A stretch of 64,000 nucleotides of DNA from Pannonibacter sp. SL95. Lineage in GTDB: Bacteria; Pseudomonadota; Alphaproteobacteria; Rhizobiales; Stappiaceae. The stretch covers positions 726,501-790,500 of the forward strand of contig NZ_JAPPRC010000003.1 of the NCBI RefSeq assembly GCF_026672425.1, in the 5' to 3' direction. The notes beneath the pieces were generated by a model. That model had not been told where the DNA came from. It worked only from the letters and a program-made list of their open reading frames with translations, and made no database searches. Of the stretch, positions 53,308-62,042 are shown piece after piece. Every line of letters starts with the position of its first letter. The stretch's first letter is position 1. The translations under genes and the position numbers were made by a program.

Positions 53308-53759
53308 GCCGCAATCCTCACCAGCTGGACCTCTTTGGCGACAGTTCCGCCTTCCCTGTCCGCGTCTTCGTCGACAGCATTGACGCGGACAAGTTTCGTG
53401 CGCGGCTGAAGCGCGCGATGGCACGGGCAATCCGGGAGTGTCCTTTCGACCGCGCGGAAATCGCGGCCCGCATGAGCCGCTATCTCGCAACCTCTGTGAC
53501 AAAGGGCGTGCTCGATGCCTACACGGCCGAGAGCAAGACCGGCCATGACATCACGTTGCTGCGGTTCAAGGCCTTTGTGAAGGCAAGCGGGGCAACCTGG
53601 CTTTGGGACGAACTCGTCAGCGATGACGGGCTAACCATGATGGACGGCGACGAAACCCTGCTTGCCGAGATTGCCTATTGGCAGGAAGAGCAGCGCCGTT
53701 GCGCCTCTCGCCTTAGTGAGCTGCGGGCTAAGCCCCTGAACCTCCGGAGGCGCAAATGA
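53304..53759 (+). CDS. Phage protein of unknown function, upstream of MuA
   Basis: 151-aa protein: MSRNPHQLDLFGDSSAFPVRVFVDSIDADKFRARLKRAMARAIRECPFDRAEIAARMSRYLATSVTKGVLDAYTAES. The RAEIAARMSRYLATSVTKGVLDAYTA part looks like a helix-turn-helix found in proteins encoded ahead of phage transposases; the QLDLFG N-terminus is a likely peptide motif. The gene overlaps its neighbours by 4 bases each side. Function unassigned. Confidence 0.75.
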   Translation: MSRNPHQLDLFGDSSAFPVRVFVDSIDADKFRARLKRAMARAIRECPFDRAEIAARMSRYLATSVTKGVLDAYTAESKTGHDITLLRFKAFVKASGATWLWDELVSDDGLTMMDGDETLLAEIAYWQEEQRRCASRLSELRAKPLNLRRRK

Positions 53760-55729
53760 CCAAGGAGTGGTTCACAGCGGCAGAATTGGTCTCGTCTGGA
53801 CTGCCCGACATTCCGCGAAGCAAATCAGCGCTGCATCGCATGATCCTCGCAGAGCGTTGGCAGAGCGACCTGCAGCGGGCCCGGCGTGCGAGCCAGTCCG
53901 GCGGCGGCTGGGAGTATCATATTAGCTTACTGCCGCAGCTCGCGCAGACCCGGCTGATGATGCTGTTTGACGCCCCGGCAAACGATGCCCGCGATCCTGC
54001 GCGTGATGCTCTCTGGCAACGCTATGATGCGCTGCCAGCCAGGCACAAGGCGATCGCGGCAGACCGGCTCCGCGCGGTCAGTGACTGCATGGCGATGGTC
54101 GTCGCGGGCTCAACAACTCAGGCCGCAGCAGCGTTGATTGCCCGCCGCGAGCAGGTCTCGGTGCGCACTGTCTACTACTGGCAGGAGCTGGCAACGCAGC
54201 ATCCTCGCGAAGACTGGCTCGCGGCGCTCGCACCCTCATATCGTTCGGAGCGCGAGTGGGCGGATTGCCATCCGCAGATCTGGGACTGCATCAAAAGCGA
54301 CTATCTGCGCCCCGAAAAGCCGTCGTTTTCGGCCTGCTATCGCCGCGTTGCTGCGGCAGCGGCCGAGCACGGCTGGACGCCGCTCCCGTCGGAGCGGGCG
54401 CTGCGGCGGCGATTGGATGCCGAGGTTTCCGAGGCCGCGCAGATCCTCGCGCGCTCTGGCCGGGACCGGGCAAAGGCTCTTTACCCGGCGCAACGGCGGA
54501 CGCGGGACCACCTCCACGCGATGGAGGCGGTCAACATGGACGGCCATAAATTCGATGTGTTCGTCCGCATGCCGGACGGGACGATCACCCGCCTCTATCT
54601 GATCGCCCTGCAAGATCTCTACTCCGGCAAGTTCGTCGCCTGGCGCTTGTCCGACAGCGAAAACAAAGAGACGACGCGGCTGGTGATCGGCGACATGGTC
54701 GAGCGGTTCGGGATCCCCGAACGCATCACGCTCGACAACGGCCGGGCATTTGCGAGCAAGTGGATCACCGGTGGGGCACCGAACCGCTACCGGTTCAAGG
54801 TGCGTGACGAGGATCCCCAGGGCCTGCTGACCGCGCTCGGTGTCGAGCTCCAGTTCACCAAGCCGTATTCCGGGCAGTCGAAACCGATCGAGCGCGCATT
54901 CCGCGATCTCACCGACGACGTCGCACGACACCCGGTCTGCGCCGGTGCCTACACCGGCAATCGGCCGGATGCTAAACCGGAAAATTACGCCAGCCACGCT
55001 GTGCCGCTCGATGTGTTCCGGGCGCATGTGGACGCGATGATTGCCGAGCACAATGCGCGGCCGGGACGCAAGGCCTGTGCCGGCCGGTCCTTCGACGAGA
55101 CGTTTCAGGCGTCGATGGAGGCTCCCGGGACGATCGTGCGCCAGCCAACAGCAGCACAACGGTCGCTGTGGTTGCTCGCCTCCGAGGGCCTCCGCGCCCG
55201 AAAAGGGAACGGCGAGATCCACATTTACGGCAACCGTTACTGGTCGCGGGAGCTTACGGCGTTTGCCGGCCGCAAGGTCATTGTCCGGTTCGATCCGGAC
55301 CATCTCACCAAGCCGCTCCGGGTCTACGACCTCGACAATTCGCTGATCTGCGAGGCCGCATGCGTCGAGGACACCGGGTTTCACGATGCCGAGGCCGCGC
55401 GGGTGCACGAGCGCAAACGGTCGGCATACCAGAAAGCCTTGCGCCTTGAGCGCGACACCCACGCGGCGCTCACGGCCGAGCAGCTGGCTCAGGTCTACGC
55501 GAAGGGCAAGCCGGCAGCCCCGGCCGAGACAACGCCGGTCCGCCCGGCTGTCCGGCGCGTGTTTACAGGCAACGCGGCCCGGAAGGTGGAGCCGCAGCAA
55601 GCAGACGAATTTGAAGACAAGTTCGCGCGGGCAATGAGCCTTGTCGGCGCGAACGTCCTGGAATTCCCGAACGGGAATGGGCCGCAAAGTACTGCGTACG
55701 GTTCCGAAAAAAGAAAGGGCGGGAACTGA
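53756..55729 (+). CDS. A: Mu-type DDE transposase A
   Basis: 657-aa transposase/integrase that cuts and joins phage ends during integration and replicative transposition. Domain order: N-terminal Mu DNA-binding domain (about 3-70; EWFTAAELVSSGLPDIPRSKSALHRMI), helix-turn-helix end-binding domains (about 90-235), catalytic RNase-H core (about 255-420), Mu_transpos_C (about 450-550) and a C-terminal MuB-binding tail. Catalytic triad D262 (NMDGHKFD), D327 (TLDNGRAF) and E379 (KPIERAF) sit close to the Mu positions D269/D336/E392. It appears intact. Confidence 0.96.
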   Translation: MTKEWFTAAELVSSGLPDIPRSKSALHRMILAERWQSDLQRARRASQSGGGWEYHISLLPQLAQTRLMMLFDAPANDARDPARDALWQRYDALPARHKAIAADRLRAVSDCMAMVVAGSTTQAAAALIARREQVSVRTVYYWQELATQHPREDWLAALAPSYRSEREWADCHPQIWDCIKSDYLRPEKPSFSACYRRVAAAAAEHGWTPLPSERALRRRLDAEVSEAAQILARSGRDRAKALYPAQRRTRDHLHAMEAVNMDGHKFDVFVRMPDGTITRLYLIALQDLYSGKFVAWRLSDSENKETTRLVIGDMVERFGIPERITLDNGRAFASKWITGGAPNRYRFKVRDEDPQGLLTALGVELQFTKPYSGQSKPIERAFRDLTDDVARHPVCAGAYTGNRPDAKPENYASHAVPLDVFRAHVDAMIAEHNARPGRKACAGRSFDETFQASMEAPGTIVRQPTAAQRSLWLLASEGLRARKGNGEIHIYGNRYWSRELTAFAGRKVIVRFDPDHLTKPLRVYDLDNSLICEAACVEDTGFHDAEAARVHERKRSAYQKALRLERDTHAALTAEQLAQVYAKGKPAAPAETTPVRPAVRRVFTGNAARKVEPQQADEFEDKFARAMSLVGANVLEFPNGNGPQSTAYGSEKRKGGN

Positions 55730-55764
55730 TCCCGCCCAAAGAAGTCACTCAAGGAACTTTATAG

Positions 55765-56790
55765 ATGAATGAAACAGTCAGCACAAGCGGCAGCAATTGG
55801 GACCGCCCCACAAAGGAGCCGGCAATGATCGCCGGACGGACGGCGGACGATATCGAGAATTGGAGAGGTCTTATCGAGCGCGTCCGCGAGGTCGCCCAGG
55901 CGCGCGGGTGGAACAAAACCGAGGCGGGACGTCGTGCTGAGTTCACCGCCTCCGCATTTTCGCAGTGGTACAGCGGCTCCTACATGGGCCGGCTTGACCG
56001 CCAGAATGAGCAGATCCGCCGCTGGCTGGAGGCGGTCGAGAATCAGCAGGAGCTCGTGTCCGCTATCCCGACCGGACCCGGTTTCCTCCGGCTGCGTACG
56101 GCCAGCGAGATCATCAACACGCTGCAGTGGGCGCAGATCTGCCCCGATCTGGTTGTGATCACCGCCGCCTCCGGGCTCGGCAAAACCGCTGCCTGCCGCT
56201 ACTACCAGGCCGTGACGCCGCACGTGCACATGGTCACGATCAGCCCGCACACCAAAACGGTGCACGGGATGCTGGTCGCCCTGGTCGGCGCGCTCGGTGT
56301 GACGCAGCACAATCCGGCGCGCTACGTCGAGGCCATCGGCCAGCGGCTGGAGGCCCAGGGCGGACATACGCTCCTGATCGTCGACGAGGCCCAGAACCTG
56401 GTCGATGACGCGATCAATCAGCTCCGGCATTTTGTCGACATCAACCGGTGCGGGATCGCGCTCGTCGGCAACGAGGAGATCTATGCCCGGTTTACCCGTC
56501 GTGCGGACGGGCCGAGCTATGCCCAGCTCAAGCGCCGGATCGGCAAACGCCTCAAGCGCAACAAGCCTTACTCGGAAGACCTTTCGGCCTACATCGCAGC
56601 CTGGGGTGTAACCGATCCGGATGCGGTGCGGTTTCTGACCGGTGTCGGGATGAAAGGCGGTGCCCTCGGCCAGATCGACAAGACCATGAAACTCGCGTCC
56701 ATGCTCTCGATGAGCGAGGGCGCGGAGCAGGTCACCGCGACGCACATCCGCGACGCATGGAGCAACCGCGACGTGGAGGACATGGCATGA
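55765..56790 (+). CDS. B: MuB-like AAA+ target-selection ATPase
   Basis: 341-aa ATPase that binds target DNA and activates the transposase. N-terminal HTH about 33-75 (EVAQARGWNKTEAGRRAEFTASAFSQWYSG), Walker A TAASGLGKTAA (K140), Walker B LLIVDEAQNL (D207/E208), and a C-terminal MuB-type domain (about 260-341). AAGGAAC precedes the ATG. Its end overlaps the next gene by ATGA. With gene A it makes up the transposition machine. Confidence 0.95.
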   Translation: MNETVSTSGSNWDRPTKEPAMIAGRTADDIENWRGLIERVREVAQARGWNKTEAGRRAEFTASAFSQWYSGSYMGRLDRQNEQIRRWLEAVENQQELVSAIPTGPGFLRLRTASEIINTLQWAQICPDLVVITAASGLGKTAACRYYQAVTPHVHMVTISPHTKTVHGMLVALVGALGVTQHNPARYVEAIGQRLEAQGGHTLLIVDEAQNLVDDAINQLRHFVDINRCGIALVGNEEIYARFTRRADGPSYAQLKRRIGKRLKRNKPYSEDLSAYIAAWGVTDPDAVRFLTGVGMKGGALGQIDKTMKLASMLSMSEGAEQVTATHIRDAWSNRDVEDMA

Positions 56791-57068
56791 GCCTGGTCCT
56801 CTCCCGCGAGCTGCGGTCGATCGCCATTACCCTGCCGCATGCTGAACCTGCAATTCTGGACCGCATTGCTGCCGAGGTTGCCGCGCTCGCCGACCTGGCA
56901 GCGGCGCTCGAATGCGAGCTCCAGGCGCATCGCCTCCTGGAGCGGGGCCAGCAGACGCGGCAGCTCGCCGCCGAGGCGGTCGCCGGAGCACTCTCGGCCG
57001 TCTCAACCGCAACCGACAACGTGATCCGGCCAGTGTTCCAGCGCAGAACGGAGGATGACGCATGCTGA
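56787..57068 (+). CDS. Small phage protein, 93 aa
   Basis: Reads MSLVLSRELRSIAITLPHAE followed by a helical, Ala-rich region with heptad-like spacing (AILDRIAAEVAALADLAAALECELQAHRLLE), probably a coiled coil. Starts at ATGA with the MuB gene. Not recognised; early accessory proteins of transposable phages at this position are usually poorly characterised. Confidence 0.7.
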   Translation: MSLVLSRELRSIAITLPHAEPAILDRIAAEVAALADLAAALECELQAHRLLERGQQTRQLAAEAVAGALSAVSTATDNVIRPVFQRRTEDDAC

Positions 57069-57334
57069 GCGATCACCTGAAAATCATGCGGAACAGCGTG
57101 GCATCCGGCCGTGCTCCCGACGGCTCATTGTCCATGCATGCGAGCGTTGCCGACCTCCTCGATCGAGCGCTCGTGACCTGCATCATCGCGGCCGAGCACC
57201 TCGAAGCCGAACAGGCTGCAAGGCTCGCACAGATCACAGCCGAGCAGCTCGCCGGATCGAACGTGGTGCTGTTCGCCGCGCGCGATCGGGCGGCGCTCGC
57301 AAGCGGCGGCGATGCGCCGGGAGGTGCGGCATGA
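57062..57334 (+). CDS. Small phage protein, 90 aa
   Basis: MLSDHLKIMRNSVASGRAPD then ASVADLLDRALVTCIIAAEHLEAEQAARLAQITAEQ, largely helical. Starts inside the end of the previous gene (7-base overlap) and overlaps the next by ATGA, so it is a member of the early operon. Function unknown. Confidence 0.7.
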   Translation: MLSDHLKIMRNSVASGRAPDGSLSMHASVADLLDRALVTCIIAAEHLEAEQAARLAQITAEQLAGSNVVLFAARDRAALASGGDAPGGAA

Positions 57335-57735
57335 GAGTGCGTCACTGGACCATGCAGGAGCTCGCCATGCTGATCGGCATGCGTGCCCTCGGCGAGAATT
57401 ACGAGGCAATCGCATCGACGCTGGCACGCTCGGAAGCCGATGTAGCTACGACGCTGCGCACCGCCCGATGCCTGATCCGGGCCGAGGAGTGGATCGAGCC
57501 GTTGCTGACGGTCAACTCCGTGGACCGCACCCGATACCCGGAACGGCGCGCTGCCGCCGTTCCGGCCCGCCAGTACCGCGTCAGCCCGCATGTGGACCAG
57601 ATCGCGGAGCTGGCCGAGCGCAATCCCACAGCATCCCTCATGGGAGATCCGCAGCCGGACCGGCGAGCCACCAAGGGGCCGCGCAAGTCCAGGATCTCCC
57701 TCCCAACTGTGAAAGGCTATTCGAATGACCACTGA
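57331..57735 (+). CDS. Phage HTH-like protein, 134 aa
   Basis: MRVRHWTMQELAMLIGMRALGENYEAIASTLARSEADVATTLRTARCLI resembles a GcrA/SANT-type or short helix-turn-helix that scans DNA; the C-terminus is basic (DRRATKGPRKSRISLPTVK). Start overlaps the previous stop (ATGA). Exact role not known. Confidence 0.7.
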   Translation: MRVRHWTMQELAMLIGMRALGENYEAIASTLARSEADVATTLRTARCLIRAEEWIEPLLTVNSVDRTRYPERRAAAVPARQYRVSPHVDQIAELAERNPTASLMGDPQPDRRATKGPRKSRISLPTVKGYSNDH

Positions 57736-58339
57736 ACTGCCCGAGGGCTACTGGATGGACGCCAAAGGCGCGTTGATCCCGCTCAGCGCCATCAAACCCG
57801 AACACCAGGAAGAGGATGCGCTCGTTCGCGAGCTCGTCGCCGAGGCCGAGGAATTGTCGGCACGGCTGGCGACGTTCAAAGCGCGCGCGCTCGGAGACGT
57901 CCAGGCGTTCCGCGATCTGGTTGCCGAAAAATACGGTGCTCGGCGCGGTGGCCAGAAAGGGAATGTGACGTTGTCGCGGTTTGACGGCTCGGCGCAGATC
58001 CTTGTCGCGGTCGCTGAAAACATCACGTTTGGTGCCGAGTTGGAGGCCGCAAAAGCGCTGATTGACGGGTGCATCCATCGTTGGAGCGAGGGGGCCAACG
58101 CAAACCTGCGCGTCCTGATCGACCAGGCATTCCAGGTCGACAAGCAGGGCAAGATCTCGACGCACCGTGTGCTCGGCCTCCGCCGCCTCAACATCGACGA
58201 TGCCGACTGGACACGTGCGATGGACGCGATCTCGGATGCCGTTCGCGTCACCGGCACAAAAACGTATGTCCGGGCCTACAAGCGCGGCCAGCGCGAGGAT
58301 GACCGGATCCCGATCTCGCTCGACATCGCCAGCGTTTGA
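57725..58339 (+). CDS. DUF3164 family Mu-like phage protein
   Basis: 204-aa protein of the DUF3164 family common in transposable phages: PEGYWMDAKGALIPLSAIKPEH, EKYGARRGGQKGNVTLSRFDG, and the C-terminal WTRAMDAISDAVRVTGTKTYVRAYKR. Function unknown. GAAAGG precedes the ATG, and the first 11 bases overlap the upstream gene. Confidence 0.88.
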   Translation: MTTELPEGYWMDAKGALIPLSAIKPEHQEEDALVRELVAEAEELSARLATFKARALGDVQAFRDLVAEKYGARRGGQKGNVTLSRFDGSAQILVAVAENITFGAELEAAKALIDGCIHRWSEGANANLRVLIDQAFQVDKQGKISTHRVLGLRRLNIDDADWTRAMDAISDAVRVTGTKTYVRAYKRGQREDDRIPISLDIASV

Positions 58340-58349
58340 GGAGGTGGAG

Positions 58350-58646
58350 ATGACAACCAAGCGCTTCGTCGTTGCAGTGACACGCCAAGTCACCGTCGAG
58401 CTCGATACGTCCAGGTTCACCAGCGAACTCATGGAGGAGTTCAATGCCGTCATCACAGACTTTGGCACTGACGACGATGCCTACGAGGCACATGCAAGAC
58501 ATATCGCGTGGTTTGCCACGAACGTCTCCGAAGTCTCGCCGGATGACTTTGCCGAAGGCTATGGCGTTCTAAGGGATGCGGGCATCACGGTCAAAGTTCA
58601 CGCCGAACCTGACGTCGAGACTGTTAGCGAGGGGGGGCCGGCATGA
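58350..58646 (+). CDS. Small phage protein, 98 aa
   Basis: MTTKRFVVAVTRQVTVELDTSRFTSELMEEFNAVITDFGTDDDAYEAHARHIAWFATN. A beta-strand start followed by helices and an acidic tail. GAGGAGGTGG lies just before the ATG. Ends at an ATGA junction with the next gene. Not recognised. Confidence 0.75.
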   Translation: MTTKRFVVAVTRQVTVELDTSRFTSELMEEFNAVITDFGTDDDAYEAHARHIAWFATNVSEVSPDDFAEGYGVLRDAGITVKVHAEPDVETVSEGGPA

Positions 58647-58927
58647 AGGCAACGCGTCACCTGCGCGGAGCAGAGAAAGTCCAATACCTCCGCGACCTCA
58701 TTGAATGGGTCAACGTCGAGCTAGACCGCTCCGATGCCAACACGGTGATCCACCATATGGAGTTTTTGGAGGGGGCAAAGACCCGGTTTTCCGCAGGCGC
58801 GTATGCCCTGCGCTGCGGCGGCGTCGGTGCGAGCTGCACACAGGCCGGCACACCGCTGCTGAAGGCGTGGGTACGAGCCGCAAACCGTTCGATTGATCGG
58901 CTCAACCAGCAGATCAAAGGGCTGTGA
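58643..58927 (+). CDS. Small phage protein, 94 aa
   Basis: MKATRHLRGAEKVQYLRDLI followed by a helical EWVNVELDRSDANTVIHHMEFLEGAK and a cysteine pair (CGGVGASC). Coupled to the upstream gene by ATGA. Not assignable. Confidence 0.7.
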   Translation: MKATRHLRGAEKVQYLRDLIEWVNVELDRSDANTVIHHMEFLEGAKTRFSAGAYALRCGGVGASCTQAGTPLLKAWVRAANRSIDRLNQQIKGL

Positions 58928-58929
58928 AC

Positions 58930-59184
58930 ATGACCCGCCTCGACGATCATCGACAGATGGATGCCGAGGCGGAGCATCTGCGCCAGCGGCGGCGGGATCT
59001 GCTCGCCGAGGCAAACCGCCGCCGCTGGCGACTGCACCGGCTGCCGGACCTGCAACAGCAGCTCGCCCGCGCCACCACGGATCTGATGCGACTGGAGCTA
59101 GAGGCCCGGTGCGAAACGGAGATTAAACCCGATGGACATGACAGCGTTTGTGACAAACCGCGATACTGGTGGATCGACGAGTGA
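58930..59184 (+). CDS. Small phage coiled-coil protein, 84 aa
   Basis: MTRLDDHRQMDAEAEHLRQRRRDLLAEANRRRWRLHRLPDLQQQLARATTDLMRLELEARCE is a strongly charged long helix. The ATG at 58930 is preferred; a GTG at 58924 overlaps the previous stop. The 3' end overlaps the next gene by about 50 bases in another frame. Function unknown. Confidence 0.65.
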   Translation: MTRLDDHRQMDAEAEHLRQRRRDLLAEANRRRWRLHRLPDLQQQLARATTDLMRLELEARCETEIKPDGHDSVCDKPRYWWIDE

Positions 59185-59401
59185 CCTGGCGACGGACCGG
59201 GTCATGCTCGCCGTCCAGGCGGCGGTGGCGTCCGTGGAGAGCCCGGTCGACGAGATGGGCATCCTGACTGTGCTGATGGCTAAAAAACTGGCCAAGGCGA
59301 CCCGGAAACTCACTGACGAGCAGCGCGAGCTCGTGATCGGCAGGAGCTGCGAGATCCTGCGCCGCGAATACGCGGCCGAGCTGCGGAGGGTCGGCGCATG
59401 A
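59132..59401 (+). CDS. Small phage protein, 89 aa
   Basis: Core TDRVMLAVQAAVASVESPVDEMGILTVLMAKKLAKATRKLTDEQRELVIGRSCEILRREYAAEL is helical. The first codons overlap the preceding gene; an internal ATG at 59204 is an alternative start. It joins the next gene by ATGA. Function not known. Confidence 0.65.
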   Translation: MDMTAFVTNRDTGGSTSDLATDRVMLAVQAAVASVESPVDEMGILTVLMAKKLAKATRKLTDEQRELVIGRSCEILRREYAAELRRVGA

Positions 59402-59628
59402 GCAGCATCTACTTGGGCAAGAGCACCGAGATCCGGTCGTACTCGGCAAACATCAAGTCGAGCCAGGCGTCGATCCTGAAAATCGAGCTGGCCTGCGGTG
59501 ATCCCGGCGAGCTCGGTTATCTGATCGATAGTCTCGACCGTATTTTGCAGGATCAGAAGGCAAGCCGGGCCAAGCCCCCCAGAAAGCCGCAGCTTCTGTT
59601 GACCGATCAGCGCGGAGGTGACGCATGA
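59398..59628 (+). CDS. Small phage protein, 76 aa
   Basis: MSSIYLGKSTEIRSYSANIKSSQASILKIELACGDPGELGYLIDSLDRILQDQKASR. Coupled on both sides by ATGA junctions, which supports it as a real gene of the operon. Not recognised. Confidence 0.7.
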   Translation: MSSIYLGKSTEIRSYSANIKSSQASILKIELACGDPGELGYLIDSLDRILQDQKASRAKPPRKPQLLLTDQRGGDA

Positions 59629-60248
59629 GCTCGATCGCCGCCATCCATGTCGCCAAATCCCAGCTCGGCCTGGACGACGACACGTACCGCGCCAAGCTCG
59701 CGTCGATCACGGGCAAGTCGTCCACGCGTGACATGAGCGAGGCCGAGCGGCAACAAGTGCTCAAAGTGCTGCGCGGCCAGGGCTTCGGGCCTCGGCCGGC
59801 ACAGCGCAAGGACCGCGCGACAGGCAAATACGCGCCGAAACTGCAGAGCCTTTGGATCGCCGCATGGAACCTCGGCATCGTCCGGGACAAGCGCGACGCG
59901 GCGATGCTGGCTTTCGTCAAGCGCCAAACGGGCGTCGATCACACCCGGTTTCTGTCGGATCCGAGTGACGCCGCCAGGGCGATCGAGGCACTCAAGGGGT
60001 GGATCCGACGCGAAACCGGTAACGACTGGATGTTCAGGGACAGCAAGAGCTCGCCGGTGCCGTCCGATCCGCGCCTGCATATTGTGCTGGCGCAGTGGGG
60101 ACGCGCCCAGGCGCGCGGTCTGGTCTCCGGTCAGCTCTCTGACAAGCTTCGTGAAATGGGCTTCGCAGACGATTTCACGCTGCTTTCACGGAACGATTGG
60201 ATCGCGGTCATGAACGACCTCGGCACCCTGATCCGAGGTGCATCATGA
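59625..60248 (+). CDS. gemA: GemA-like regulatory protein (DUF1018)
   Basis: 207-aa protein of the Mu gp16/GemA family. DUF1018 core: SIAAIHVAKSQLGLDDDTYRAKLASITGKSSTRDMSEAERQQVLKVLRGQGF, then LWIAAWNLGIVRDKRDAAMLAFVKRQTGVD. In Mu GemA modulates host gene expression and gyrase-related functions. ATGA junctions on both sides. It closes the replication/early part. Confidence 0.92.
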   Translation: MSSIAAIHVAKSQLGLDDDTYRAKLASITGKSSTRDMSEAERQQVLKVLRGQGFGPRPAQRKDRATGKYAPKLQSLWIAAWNLGIVRDKRDAAMLAFVKRQTGVDHTRFLSDPSDAARAIEALKGWIRRETGNDWMFRDSKSSPVPSDPRLHIVLAQWGRAQARGLVSGQLSDKLREMGFADDFTLLSRNDWIAVMNDLGTLIRGAS

Positions 60249-60508
60249 GGCCGCTGCCAACGGTTGTCGATGTCTCCGACCATGCTGTGCTGCGCTGGCT
60301 GGAGCGGGTGCACGGGATCGATGTCGCCGCGATCCGGGCAATGATCGGCGGCGATGTGGCTGCCGGTGCCGCGTACGGTGCCAGCGCCGTTCGGCTCGGC
60401 CGCGTGCGTTATCACCTGACGCGCCGGGCCGAGCAGACGGGAGCGCCGGGTGTCGTCGTCGTGGCGACCGTCACGGTGCAGGTGCGAGACCGGAGACGTC
60501 CGTCATGA
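60245..60508 (+). CDS. Small phage protein, 87 aa
   Basis: MRPLPTVVDVSDHAVLRWLERVHGIDVAAIRAMIG, with the HAVLRWLERV-GIDV motif seen in short phage proteins adjacent to GemA/Mor, followed by a small beta region (VRLGRVRYHLTRR ... GVVVVATVTVQV). Starts at the ATGA of GemA. Function unknown. Confidence 0.75.
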   Translation: MRPLPTVVDVSDHAVLRWLERVHGIDVAAIRAMIGGDVAAGAAYGASAVRLGRVRYHLTRRAEQTGAPGVVVVATVTVQVRDRRRPS

Positions 60509-60927
60509 GCGATGACCGGTCCTGCACGACATCGCTGCCCGGTCTCCTCGGCGACATCGCCGAGATCGCGGGCGTCGATGTGGCCTATCGTATTGCGTCG
60601 AGCCACGGCGGCACCCGGGTCTCAATCCCGCCGCAGGCCGTCGACGGGCACTGGCTGACCGAGCTGGTCGGATTTGCCACGGCGGACCAGATCTGCCGTG
60701 GTCTCGCCACTCTCGATCCCGATGGCCGGCTGCGCGGCGTCTCGAATGAGATTATCCCGCGCGGTCCGGCGTCCCTCCTCGCCAATGCCCGCCGCCAGGC
60801 TGCGCGCGAGCTACAGGCCGGAGCCAGCGCGCGCGAGGCCGCGCGTCGAAGCGGCTTGCATGAACGGACGATTTGGCGCATGAAAGCGGGGCAGCGCGAT
60901 GATGACGCGCAGGGCTCGCTGTTCTGA
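60505..60927 (+). CDS. mor: Mor-like transcription activator
   Basis: 140-aa protein: SLPGLLGDIAEIAGVDVAYRIASSHGGTRVSIPP matches the N-terminal part of the Mor/C family, and AGASAREAARRSGLHERTIWRMKAGQRD is a C-terminal helix-turn-helix. Mor in Mu activates the middle promoter. It is last gene of the early cluster before the lysis genes, its usual position. Coupled to the previous gene by ATGA. Confidence 0.85.
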   Translation: MSDDRSCTTSLPGLLGDIAEIAGVDVAYRIASSHGGTRVSIPPQAVDGHWLTELVGFATADQICRGLATLDPDGRLRGVSNEIIPRGPASLLANARRQAARELQAGASAREAARRSGLHERTIWRMKAGQRDDDAQGSLF

Positions 60928-61047
60928 TCAGCCGCCCGCAGCGTCCCGCCTGATGGCCTGCTGACAGCTGTCAGCCCGCTCAAATCCCCACCGCACCGCA
61001 GAGTTGCTCCACGTCCGCCGATCCACCGGCCCGACAGGAGCTGACCC

Positions 61048-61770
61048 GTGCGCCCCATCAACGAAATCATCGTCCACTGCACCGCGACGCCGGAAGGCCG
61101 GCCGGTCAGCGTCGCGGAAATCGACGCCTGGCACCGCGCGCGGGGCTGGTCCGGCATCGGCTATCACCGGGTGATCGACATCACCGGCGCGCGCCTGGCC
61201 GGCCGTCCGTTGTCTGCCGTCGGCGCGCATTGTGCTGGCCACAACGACGGCACGATTGGCGTCGTTTATGTGGGTGGCCTCGCCGCCGATGGTCGGACAC
61301 CGAAGGACACGCGGACCCCGGCACAGCGGCGCGCCCTCGCGGCCGAGCTGATGGAGCTGCGCGACCGTTTCAACATTCGCAAGATCTCCGGTCACAACGA
61401 ATACGCTGCCAAGGCCTGCCCGAGCTTCGACGCGTCGGCCGAGTATGATCATCTGTTCGAGGGACGAGAACGCCTCTTTAAGCCAATTGTCGATCACCTC
61501 CTGCAGCGGGGCGACGCCGGCCAGTTTGCTCAATCCTGGCGCGATCAGCTCATCACGTGGCGCGAGAACCGCAATCAACCGAGCCCGCTGCTGAGCAGCC
61601 AGGATCCAGACGACCTGTTTGGTCATGCTGTAGAGGCCGAGACGCTGGCATTCCAGCGCGAGCGCCAGATCGTGGCCGACGGCGTCGTCGGTCCGCAGAC
61701 GCGCAACGAGATGCGCCTCGCGCTCAACGGGCGTCCGCCGTTCTCTGCCCTCGAAAACTATCAGCGGTGA
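61048..61770 (+). CDS. Phage endolysin: N-acetylmuramoyl-L-alanine amidase
   Basis: 240-aa cell-wall hydrolase. An Amidase_2/PGRP catalytic domain (about 1-135) shows zinc-ligand pattern IIVHCTATPEGR (H10), GAHCAGHNDGTIGV and KACPSFDA (Cys/His). The C-terminal part includes a peptidoglycan-binding-like repeat (QIVADGVVGPQTRNEMRLAL). A GTG start is used, with AGGAG nine bases upstream. No signal peptide, so export depends on the holin/membrane protein encoded next. Confidence 0.9.
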   Translation: MRPINEIIVHCTATPEGRPVSVAEIDAWHRARGWSGIGYHRVIDITGARLAGRPLSAVGAHCAGHNDGTIGVVYVGGLAADGRTPKDTRTPAQRRALAAELMELRDRFNIRKISGHNEYAAKACPSFDASAEYDHLFEGRERLFKPIVDHLLQRGDAGQFAQSWRDQLITWRENRNQPSPLLSSQDPDDLFGHAVEAETLAFQRERQIVADGVVGPQTRNEMRLALNGRPPFSALENYQR

Positions 61771-61775
61771 CCGCC

Positions 61776-62042
61776 ATGAACCGTCCCGCTTATCGCACCT
61801 CGAAACAGGCGCTCTGGGCGTCAATGGTCCTCGCCTGGGTCGTGATCCTGGCGCTCACCGTTGGCGCTGTTGCTGGCGTCGAGACCGCCGTCGCATTCGG
61901 CGCGGTCGCCCTCCCGTCCATGGTGGCGATGATCGTCGCGATCCTCGGTTTGCATCGCGCCTTTGGTTCGCTGGACTATCGCGCGGCCGCCCAGGCGAGC
62001 CGTGCCTATGATCCGCGCGCAGACCCGGAGGCCGGCGCATGA
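61776..62042 (+). CDS. Phage membrane protein, candidate holin
   Basis: 88-aa protein with two membrane helices (about 11-32 and 35-60: SMVLAWVVILALTVGAVAG and VAFGAVALPSMVAMIVAIL) and a charged C-terminus. It lies between the endolysin and the spanins, where holins are usual, but the sequence alone does not prove pore formation. Confidence 0.7.
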   Translation: MNRPAYRTSKQALWASMVLAWVVILALTVGAVAGVETAVAFGAVALPSMVAMIVAILGLHRAFGSLDYRAAAQASRAYDPRADPEAGA

